5,844 nt of DNA from Candidatus Parabacteroides intestinavium. GTDB lineage: Bacteria; Bacteroidota; Bacteroidia; Bacteroidales; Tannerellaceae. The stretch's first letter is position 1; the number at the start of each line of letters is the position of its first letter. The translations under genes were made by a program, and so were the position numbers. The notes beneath the pieces were generated by a model. It searched no databases. It had not been told where the DNA came from and worked only from the letters and a program-made list of their open reading frames with translations. Shown here one piece after another: positions 1 through 5,770 of this stretch. The stretch lies in NCBI GenBank assembly GCA_019118725.1, contig DWYO01000261.1, positions 1 through 5,844 on the forward strand, read 5' to 3'.

Positions 1-389
1 ATTATTGCATGCGCTTCTACAACCGCCAGTTTGAGACACGCTCCCAGTCCAACAAGGACGTATTGACCCGTTTTGAATCGCTGCTTGACGATTATTTCTT
101 AAGTGGAAAACCTCAAACCGAAGGCTTGCCTACGGTAAAATATTTTGCTGATAAGGTATTTCTTTCTCCGAACTATTTCGGAGATTTGATTAAGAAAGAA
201 ACGGGTAAAACCGCACAGGAATACATTCAGAACAAGTTAATCGACACAGCCAAGGAACTTATCGCCGGGACAAATAAAACCGTCAGTCAAATTGCCTACG
301 AACTCGGTTTCCAATACTCCCAGCATTTCAATCGGATTTTCAAGAAAAACGTAGGTCAAACACCCCGCGAATACCGGGAAATGGCTTAA
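1..389 (+). CDS. AraC-family transcriptional regulator, C-terminal part (5' end outside window)
   Basis: A DNA-binding transcription factor of the AraC/XylS family, acting in the cytoplasm. The reading frame is open to the left edge (codons for Tyr-Cys precede the first internal Met at 9), so the gene starts before the window and the sensing domain is missing. Counting from that Met, residues about 24-122 form the two-HTH AraC domain: the first HTH lies around LPTVKYFADKVFLSPNYF (40-57) and the second around TVSQIAYELGFQYSQHFNRI (91-110). The closing motif FKKNVGQTPREYRE matches the family signature FKxxxGxTPxxYR. The full family is usually 280-310 aa, often with an N-terminal cupin in Bacteroidales, but that half cannot be seen. 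It converges with the LuxR-like gene, so it is not in the same operon, and nothing here shows its target. The family call is secure and the ligand is unknown. Confidence 0.93.
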   Translation, partial: YCMRFYNRQFETRSQSNKDVLTRFESLLDDYFLSGKPQTEGLPTVKYFADKVFLSPNYFGDLIKKETGKTAQEYIQNKLIDTAKELIAGTNKTVSQIAYELGFQYSQHFNRIFKKNVGQTPREYREMA

Positions 390-394
390 TCCGA

Positions 395-982
395 TCAAGG
401 GTCAAGGCTCATATCGGTCCCCGATATATACCCATTCATAATAGCATAAAAGGTAAGTCCGGAAACCGTTTTAATACCTAATTTGGCTGTAATATTTTTC
501 CGATGGGTAAGAACGGTGTTGAGACTGATGCTCAGCTGATCGGCTATTTCCTTATTGGTATAACCGCTCACAACAAGACGAAGGACATTGACCTCACGGA
601 CAGATAAACCTTTATTGTTTTCCGAGTGCGAATTAGCATCGGCCAACGAAAGGAACGACTCTATCTGTTCAATCAAAGTTTCCAAAGGAGCCTCTTCCGC
701 TATCAGGTTCATAGCCCCCGAAAGCGGAAGTGCATCCATCGTATGCTGCATCAGAACGATCGTCTTTGCCCGACGAGGCAAAAAGAAATCTATATGTAGC
801 AGGAAATAGTTAGCATTGGTGAAATAAAAATCAGCCATTTCAGCCGATTTCTGCGTAAAATCCGGATAGTTGGTAAAACGAGATACCGTCAACGGAGAAA
901 AATACTCATTCAAGATACATTCCAAGCCAACAGCCTGCAATGTATCAGGCAATAGAATCGCAATCTGTCTGTTTCGAGGCAT
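395..982 (-). CDS. LuxR-type HTH regulator with degenerate receiver-like N-terminus
   Basis: A transcription factor of about 195 aa in the NarL/FixJ-like layout. Residues about 126-185 form a GerE/LuxR HTH: LSVREVNVLRLVVSGYTNKE, then a recognition helix region with NTVLTHRKNITAKLGIKT. Residues about 5-112 look like a receiver fold (RQIAILLPDTLQAVGLECIL resembles the first strand and helix). However, the acidic pair after strand 1, a clear phospho-acceptor Asp after strand 3 and the conserved Lys near strand 5 are not recognisable, so phosphorylation by a histidine kinase is unlikely. Start choice: the frame opens with TTG at 988, but ATG at 982 fits better, after an AAGAAA stretch and 8 bp beyond the upstream stop. 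It follows the hemerythrin-like gene closely and probably works with it. The DNA-binding call is firm; the signal is unknown. Confidence 0.9.
   Translation of the reverse strand: MPRNRQIAILLPDTLQAVGLECILNEYFSPLTVSRFTNYPDFTQKSAEMADFYFTNANYFLLHIDFFLPRRAKTIVLMQHTMDALPLSGAMNLIAEEAPLETLIEQIESFLSLADANSHSENNKGLSVREVNVLRLVVSGYTNKEIADQLSISLNTVLTHRKNITAKLGIKTVSGLTFYAIMNGYISGTDMSLDP
411..427. repeat. Short perfect inverted repeat at the convergent gene ends
   Basis: Seven-base arms atatcgg (411-417) and ccgatat (421-427) flank a 3-base loop inside the last codons of the LuxR-like gene, just past the stop of the AraC-family gene. No T run follows in either direction, so it is not a standard intrinsic terminator, but it could form a hairpin at the 3' end of either transcript. 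Confidence 0.4.
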
Positions 983-990
983 TATCAAAT

Positions 991-1701
991 TTATTTCTTA
1001 AGATTAAACCGCTCCATTTGACGAATCATAGGTTGCACAATACGATAACGGATCCGGTTATGTTGCTTCATGTCTTTTTCCAAGCTACTGATGGCAAAGA
1101 GTACCGCATAGCAGAGATTTTCATTATATTCTCCGGAAAGATGTTTAATCATAATACTCTTCAAGTCGGCCAACAAAGCCTCCGCATTCTCTTCATCAGC
1201 CTCCACATCTCCCAAGCACTCCTCATCCTCCATAAAAACAGCCGTGGCCCATTGACGGCCCAGTGCCAAACAATAAGGGAACCATTCTCGCTCATCTTTT
1301 TCAATTTGAGCCATTAACCGTTCTTTGAACGATTGAAAAAAACGTCCGATCAAAGCCAATGTCTTATTAGCGGACCCATCTTGAGCAATAAACAGCTCCA
1401 AATGCCGAGCGATATTCGGAATCTGATAACGTAAATAATAGTGATTTGTCTTATTTAAATAGTCGATTATCTGCGAAAGATGAAATGCTTTCAGCCTCTT
1501 TTCCGGGAAATATTCCTCATTCAGGAAAGTGTTTATAATAACCAGCAGGAAATCAACATCCAGCTGATGCTCCTCGCAGACCTGACGAATAGACTTATCC
1601 TTCAAGCCCAAACGAATTCCCAGCCTGTTAAGAACAGGAATGAGTGAGGTGTGTGCTTCCACCACCTCACTCATTAACATATTGGAATGAATCAATGACA
1701 T
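991..1701 (-). CDS. RIC/YtfE/ScdA-like hemerythrin-fold protein with eroded iron ligands
   Basis: A 236-aa cytoplasmic protein with the layout of the RIC (repair of iron centres) family: a short N-terminal domain followed by a helical hemerythrin-like bundle. Residues 8-62 resemble the DUF542/ScdA_N domain (MLMSEVVEAH, VLNRLGIRLGLKDKSIRQVC), but the GIxxCC cysteine pair of that domain is missing. In the bundle, H74, H87 and H100 lie in FHLSQIIDYL and TNHYYLRYQIP, where family ligands are expected. The next ligand motif, HxxxE in the family, reads Q132-I-E-K-D136 just before WFP, and the last reads H214-N-R-I-R218, so His and Glu ligands appear replaced. Alignment is by eye. The start ATG is 7 bp after the TIM-barrel stop, which suggests translational coupling. 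Family members act in nitric oxide or oxidative stress; here a sensing or scaffold role with the LuxR-like partner is an inference. Confidence 0.75.
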   Translation of the reverse strand: MSLIHSNMLMSEVVEAHTSLIPVLNRLGIRLGLKDKSIRQVCEEHQLDVDFLLVIINTFLNEEYFPEKRLKAFHLSQIIDYLNKTNHYYLRYQIPNIARHLELFIAQDGSANKTLALIGRFFQSFKERLMAQIEKDEREWFPYCLALGRQWATAVFMEDEECLGDVEADEENAEALLADLKSIMIKHLSGEYNENLCYAVLFAISSLEKDMKQHNRIRYRIVQPMIRQMERFNLKK

Positions 1702-1708
1702 CGTGCCA

Positions 1709-2656
1709 TCAAGCTTCTTCCCATTGCTTACGCAACAGATTCAACGCATTCACAACAGCCGCTGCCTTATCTTCACTTTGACAGCCACACTCGAAGCTCA
1801 CATATTTATTATAGCCAATGGCCTTCAACCCCTTGAAGCCTTCCACATAATTATCAGCTTCACCGTCTTCACCTGGCATACTGCGGCGTTTCAGACTAGC
1901 AACATGAACATGCTGCAAATACTCGCCCGCCGAGATAAAGGCACCCATATCTGATGTCTCTTCCCACGACATGTGCCAGAAATCCCCCATACAACGGACA
2001 CCCGGATTATTAATATCGCGACAAAGAGAAGCCGCATCAGCCACCTGACGCAAATAGAATGCCTCTTTACGATTCAACGGTTCAAATATTACAGTTGTAC
2101 CATGCTCATGCGCGAAATTACCCAATTCATTGAATTGTTCGCACAAGAAATCCCGTGTCTCCTGCGTATGTGGCATGCAAGGCTTTTGTCCGTTGAATGC
2201 CGGAACAATGATTACACCAACCGAACCCAACTCACCGGCTGCAGCAAGGATTTCTTTCATTGTGTCCATACACTCCTGACGCACCTTCGGGTCTGTAGAC
2301 AAGATGAACCCTTTGAATCCGGCACAAATCGCACTAATCTTGATATTACGTCCATTCAACGCCTGTTTCAACTCATTGACACGTTTTGCCAAATCGCCTC
2401 CACCCGGCTCAAGACCAACCACACCGTTCTTTTCCATAAAGTCCAGCTTCTCATTCAGGCTATCACCCGGAGCCACACCTTCTTGCAAAGAAAGATTCAG
2501 CTGAGCAGACTGATAGGGTATTCCAGCAAACTGAGCAGCCGGAGCAGCCTCCGTTGAAGCCGGCTTGCCCGTACACGAAGCAAGAGTTGTACCTCCTACC
2601 GCCATAGCTGCTCCCGAGAGCCCCACCTTCAGGAAATTTCTTCTATTTAATGCCAT
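1709..2656 (-). CDS. Tat-exported lipoprotein, sugar phosphate isomerase/epimerase-like TIM barrel
   Basis: A 315-aa protein of the xylose isomerase-like TIM-barrel superfamily (AP_endonuc_2 fold). Its N-terminus is a twin-arginine signal (NRRNFLK at 4-10, then a hydrophobic stretch) ending in a lipobox LASC with Cys28, so it is predicted to be a lipoprotein in the periplasm. The post-Cys residues TGKPAST show no acidic surface-export signal. The barrel carries the divalent-metal ligand set expected of the fold: E192 (VIFEPLNR), D225 and H228 (MGDFWHMSWEE), H251 (HVHVASLKRR) and E289 (YVSFECG). An active metal site is therefore plausible. The gene starts 11 bp after the oxidoreductase stop, with AAAAGG ahead of the ATG. 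Relatives act as isomerases, epimerases or 2-keto/3-keto sugar lyase-like enzymes; substrate cannot be read from the sequence. Co-occurrence with a Gfo/Idh/MocA protein points to handling of an oxidised or keto-sugar. Confidence 0.88.
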   Translation of the reverse strand: MALNRRNFLKVGLSGAAMAVGGTTLASCTGKPASTEAAPAAQFAGIPYQSAQLNLSLQEGVAPGDSLNEKLDFMEKNGVVGLEPGGGDLAKRVNELKQALNGRNIKISAICAGFKGFILSTDPKVRQECMDTMKEILAAAGELGSVGVIIVPAFNGQKPCMPHTQETRDFLCEQFNELGNFAHEHGTTVIFEPLNRKEAFYLRQVADAASLCRDINNPGVRCMGDFWHMSWEETSDMGAFISAGEYLQHVHVASLKRRSMPGEDGEADNYVEGFKGLKAIGYNKYVSFECGCQSEDKAAAVVNALNLLRKQWEEA

Positions 2657-2667
2657 ACCTTTTCTAT

Positions 2668-4056
2668 TTATTTTTTATCAATCGGTGTTCCTGGAACCGG
2701 CACAACAAAACCGCTCATATCCATCTTGCCTAAGTTCAGGTCTTTCGGCGTATAATCCAGAGCAGAAGCCGTCATAGCATCCCACGTTGTTTCTGCACCC
2801 GTATAAGCAGATTCACGGCCCATGATTGCTGCCATATTCGGAACAGCTGTTTCCGATGCCTGCTCAATCGGCTTATTAGCACGGATGCAATTGATCCAAT
2901 TTACATGCTCCAAGGTATAAGGGTCTGTCTGTTTATAGGTATTCTTTTCAGCCTCGAAATCATATTTCCAAATGACATTTCCTGCCAAATCCTTGATTTC
3001 CATCGTTGAGCTATCCCATGAACCTTTAGTACCCTGAATAAACTCGCTCACGTTATTGGCACAGCCATCGATCTGACGACACATACTATGCAGATGAATA
3101 CCGTTTTCCATGACAAAGTCAACGCTAAAGTTGTCGTATTGGTCACCCGTCAGACGACGTTGGCGAGAGCCGAAACCAACGGCTTTAACCGGTTTTAATC
3201 CGCTGAACCATGTAAATACATCGATATTATGTACGTGTTGCTCTACGATATGATCACCCGAAAGCCATTTCCAGTTTACCCAATCCTTAATCATCCATTC
3301 GCAATCACTCCATCCAGCCTGACGTTCACGGTACCACAACATGCTCTGGTTCCAATAAACAATACCGCCCGTGATTTCACCAATCAAGCCTTCCATTACC
3401 TTCTTGTAAGACTCTACATAACAACGCTGATGGTGACGTTGTGTACCGGTTACCACACACAGGTTCTTCGCCTTAGCCTGTTTAGCTGTAGCCATGATTG
3501 TACGATAACCCACCGGATCTACGCAAATCGGTTTCTCCAAGAAGCAATGTTTGTTCTTTTCCACAGCATACTTGAAGTGCTCCGGACGGAACACAGGAGG
3601 AGTCGCTACGATAACCACATCAACACCGCTGTCGATAACCTGCTTGTAGGCATCCAGACCCACAAAACGCTTATCGGCAGGAATATCAATATTCTTTTCC
3701 TTCTTCAATTTGTCAGCCAGCTCATCCACACGTTCTTTGAATGTATCTCCCAAAGCAGTGATAGTAACCCCATTCGCTGCTGCAAGGAAATTGAATGCAG
3801 CTCCTGAACCACGGCCGCCACAACCGATTACACCAGCTTTCAACTCTTTTCCGTCTGTTGCCATATCCGGCAATTCCGGAATATAATACGTACCGGGTTC
3901 TTTCAATGCCTTCGGTGCATTTGAACCGGCACTGCTTCCGCCACTACAAGAGGTTAATACGGTGGCAGCACTACCGCCGCCAATTGCACTCAAGGCTCCA
4001 GCCATTGCTGTACTTTTCAGGAATGACCGTCTACTGATTCCATTATTCATTTTCAT
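2668..4056 (-). CDS. Tat-exported lipoprotein oxidoreductase, Gfo/Idh/MocA family
   Basis: An NAD(P)-dependent oxidoreductase-like protein of 462 aa from the chosen ATG. Its N-terminus is a Tat signal (SRRSFLK at 8-14) followed by a lipobox LTSC with Cys37, so it should be exported already folded, with nucleotide bound, and anchored as a periplasmic lipoprotein. The Rossmann motif GVIGCGGRGSG lies at 75-85 and the family EKP motif at 174-176, keeping the conserved Lys175. A later segment, EQHVHNID (272-279), supplies the His/Asp active-site pair expected after the GDH turn. The frame also opens at a TTG at 4080, but ATG at 4056 (or 4050) places the twin arginines at a normal distance and is preferred. 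Family members oxidise or reduce sugar hydroxyls; Bacteroides relatives make 3-keto glycosides. Substrate here is unknown. A periplasmic enzyme of this type needs a redox partner or an internal hydride cycle. Confidence 0.92.
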   Translation of the reverse strand: MKMNNGISRRSFLKSTAMAGALSAIGGGSAATVLTSCSGGSSAGSNAPKALKEPGTYYIPELPDMATDGKELKAGVIGCGGRGSGAAFNFLAAANGVTITALGDTFKERVDELADKLKKEKNIDIPADKRFVGLDAYKQVIDSGVDVVIVATPPVFRPEHFKYAVEKNKHCFLEKPICVDPVGYRTIMATAKQAKAKNLCVVTGTQRHHQRCYVESYKKVMEGLIGEITGGIVYWNQSMLWYRERQAGWSDCEWMIKDWVNWKWLSGDHIVEQHVHNIDVFTWFSGLKPVKAVGFGSRQRRLTGDQYDNFSVDFVMENGIHLHSMCRQIDGCANNVSEFIQGTKGSWDSSTMEIKDLAGNVIWKYDFEAEKNTYKQTDPYTLEHVNWINCIRANKPIEQASETAVPNMAAIMGRESAYTGAETTWDAMTASALDYTPKDLNLGKMDMSGFVVPVPGTPIDKK

Positions 4057-4077
4057 AAATATTGTTTTTTTAGTCAG

Positions 4078-4085
4078 CAATTATA
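4078..4085 (-). promoter_or_regulatory. Weak candidate -7 element ahead of the oxidoreductase gene
   Basis: On the minus strand the octamer TATAATTG matches five of six fixed positions of the Bacteroides -7 consensus TAnnTTTG and lies about 21 bases before the preferred ATG at 4056. No matching TTTG-type -33 box is seen at the usual distance upstream, so this is only a candidate. Confidence 0.2.
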
Positions 4086-4090
4086 TTACT

Positions 4091-4207
4091 TACTTTTGTT
4101 TTTGATTCTTTCGTTTTTTAGTTGATCGGCTTTAACGAGGCTCCAACGACAGAACTTCGGGCCCATGCCCTTATGATTTTTCCGCCTTGTCACCTCGTCC
4201 CTTCGTC
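4091..4207. repeat. Candidate dispersed intergenic repeat / structured element
   Basis: The block differs in composition from its surroundings. It contains a small stem GGGC/GCCC around 4160-4170 and a longer-range inverted pair, acgagg at 4135-4140 with cctcgt at 4193-4198. It also contains recurring words (cttcg, ccctt, cctcgtc). Its plus strand is open as part of a short frame beginning at 4122, whose peptide resembles spurious short proteins I recall from Bacteroidales annotations; this memory is unverified. Only one copy lies in the window, so repeat status is inferred. Confidence 0.3.
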
Positions 4208-4210
4208 TGC

Positions 4211-5770
4211 TTATTTATCATATTCACACACTACGCGGAATCCTATTCCTTTAATATCGGAATACCACCAAATACTCTTAGGCTGTTGCGGGTCGGTTTT
4301 CAGCCATGCGTCATGCTGCGTATGAGCACGAGCCGCACAACGCACCTCCGCTGCATCTGAGGTATAGTTACCCCCCCGGACAACCCATTCATCTCCTTCG
4401 GTAGAAATCGGATCGGTTACGCTTTCGCCCCCTTTCTTATAAGCTTCAGGATCATATTTATCCGCGCAATATTCCAACACATTCCCCAGCATATTTTTCA
4501 AGCCGAAAGGATTTGCCTTCACAGCCGAAGGCTCCTGTGTCTTGTTCTGACTGTTTTTCGCATAAATCACATACGAACTGATGCTGTCAGTTTTTGCATC
4601 AAAGAACTTACGCCAAAATCCCTGATCAGAAAAATCTTTCGGATTACCACTGAAGAAGTAAGGAGTCTCACTTCCTCCACGGGCTGCATATTCCCATTCC
4701 GCTTCCGTCGGCAGACGGTATTTCTTACCAGTCTTCTTAGACAACCACTGGCAGAAAGTCTCTGCGGCATAATGCGTCATGGTTATTGCCGGACGGTCTC
4801 CACTTCCCCATCCCTGGTCCGGGAACCCGAACGGAGGTGTTGGTCCGGAAATCGCATCCACATCCGGATCACTGCTATTGTTTGCATAAACCGTTTCAGG
4901 CGGAGTACGTCCTTCGCTCATTGTATTGGCAAAGAAAGCCCAATACTGATCCCACGTCACCTCTACCTCGGCCATAAAGAACGGACTTACCGTCACACTC
5001 CGTACCGGAGATTCGTCCGGCTGATGGAACGGTTCATTTTCAGGACTTCCCATCTGGAAAGTTCCACCCGGGATAGCAATCATATTAAATGAAACCATCG
5101 TGCCCGGAATCTTTTCCGTATAATTGGCAAACGAAGTAATCGGTGTAGCTTCCTTATAGAACAAGCTGGTATCCACCACGGCTGCTTTTTGTGCACCGGG
5201 AATTCCGGTCATCTGTGCATGCGAATAATTCGGATTATAATGTCCGGCATCCAGGTGGCAGCTGATGCATTGTAAATCCAGCTTCTTTTCGTTCTCTTCA
5301 TAATACAAGTGAGCGGTCACGCCCTCATCAGTAATTCCTTCGGGAAACAGATTCTGGTGACAATCTTTGCAGGATTCATTGGGGATATATTTTACCGCAT
5401 GTTCTAATTCGGATTTCATGTCCCAATTGAAATCTGCACTATCCTTTGTCAGATAAGACCACACGTCCTTCATTCCCAAACGCATTTTCGCCGAATAATG
5501 CGCCCACGTCTGGGACTGTGGCGGTAAATGGCAATCCACGCAATGCGTCAACACACCGCTTCCGTTGTTGACATGCTTGGACAATTTCCAACTATCATAG
5601 ACATGGGGATGGACATGACACATCATACAGGACTCATCGGATGAGAAATACACCGAAGTCTTATAAGCTCCAATCATGATACCCGCTCCTAAGCCTAAGC
5701 CGACCAGCAGGACAAAAGGTTTCCCTTTGAAAAAGTTTCTTTTCTTGTCAGAATGTAAATTATGACTCAT
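4211..5770 (-). CDS. Membrane-anchored tetraheme NapC/NrfH-type cytochrome c fused to a SUMF1/FGE-fold domain
   Basis: A 519-aa fusion. Residues 18-36 form one membrane helix after a basic N-terminus. Four CxxCH haem c motifs follow: CMMCH (48-52), CVDCH (77-81), CKDCH (134-138) and CISCH (168-172). The segment HPHVYDSWKLSKH (54-66) is like the NapC/NirT/NrfH quinol dehydrogenases, which pass electrons between menaquinol and periplasmic partners. After a linker, residues about 228-516 are a SUMF1/FGE-sulfatase fold: MIAIPGGTFQMGS (230-242), YRLPTEAEWEYAARGG (351-366), NPFGLKNMLGNVLEY (420-434), VVRGGNY (463-469) and GIGFRVVCE (508-516). Cys478 matches one FGE active-site Cys, but Ala473 sits where the second is expected, so formylglycine synthesis is unlikely. 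NrfH alone is usually 150-200 aa, so the C-terminal half is an addition. No reductase partner lies downstream; one may lie upstream, outside the window. The substrate is unknown. Confidence 0.92.
   Translation of the reverse strand: MSHNLHSDKKRNFFKGKPFVLLVGLGLGAGIMIGAYKTSVYFSSDESCMMCHVHPHVYDSWKLSKHVNNGSGVLTHCVDCHLPPQSQTWAHYSAKMRLGMKDVWSYLTKDSADFNWDMKSELEHAVKYIPNESCKDCHQNLFPEGITDEGVTAHLYYEENEKKLDLQCISCHLDAGHYNPNYSHAQMTGIPGAQKAAVVDTSLFYKEATPITSFANYTEKIPGTMVSFNMIAIPGGTFQMGSPENEPFHQPDESPVRSVTVSPFFMAEVEVTWDQYWAFFANTMSEGRTPPETVYANNSSDPDVDAISGPTPPFGFPDQGWGSGDRPAITMTHYAAETFCQWLSKKTGKKYRLPTEAEWEYAARGGSETPYFFSGNPKDFSDQGFWRKFFDAKTDSISSYVIYAKNSQNKTQEPSAVKANPFGLKNMLGNVLEYCADKYDPEAYKKGGESVTDPISTEGDEWVVRGGNYTSDAAEVRCAARAHTQHDAWLKTDPQQPKSIWWYSDIKGIGFRVVCEYDK

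Larger units (their letters stand above)
4057..4210. other. Intergenic gap between cytochrome-SUMF1 gene and oxidoreductase gene
   Basis: A 154-bp non-coding gap inside a run of otherwise tightly packed minus-strand genes. It falls in two parts. Next to the cytochrome stop is a GC-richer block (about 4121-4207). Next to the oxidoreductase start is a strongly A/T-biased leader containing an A7 run on the minus strand (4065-4071). No clear rho-independent terminator (stable stem followed by a T run in the minus direction) is seen. It may hold the promoter of the four-gene unit, a processing site or an inserted repeat. Confidence 0.6.

Noticed and set aside
1973..2557. Long plus-strand open frame (194 aa) antisense to the TIM-barrel gene
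   Set aside because: The opposite strand encodes a clear family protein with signal peptide and metal ligands; the plus-strand peptide has no recognisable domain and is rich in Cys/Thr/Arg as expected of a shadow frame.
3229..3807. Long plus-strand open frame (192 aa) antisense to the oxidoreductase gene
   Set aside because: It overlaps the conserved Rossmann and EKP regions of the real gene and looks like no known protein.
2668..4056. Annotation as a GH109 alpha-N-acetylgalactosaminidase
   Set aside because: GH109 enzymes share the fold and often the Tat signal, but this protein keeps the dehydrogenase EKP lysine and I see no feature specific to GH109; the general family name is safer.
4122..4325. 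Short plus-strand frame (67 aa) spanning the intergenic block and the end of the cytochrome fusion gene
   Set aside because: It overlaps the conserved C-terminus of the fusion gene and has no visible ribosome site; more likely a spurious frame across a repeat.
4211..5770. Annotation as a formylglycine-generating sulfatase maturase
   Set aside because: The second active-site Cys is not found at its expected place and no sulfatase gene is in the window.
4211..5770. Naming the cytochrome nrfH
   Set aside because: The C-terminal SUMF1 fusion and the lack of an nrfA in the window make a direct nrfH assignment unsupported.
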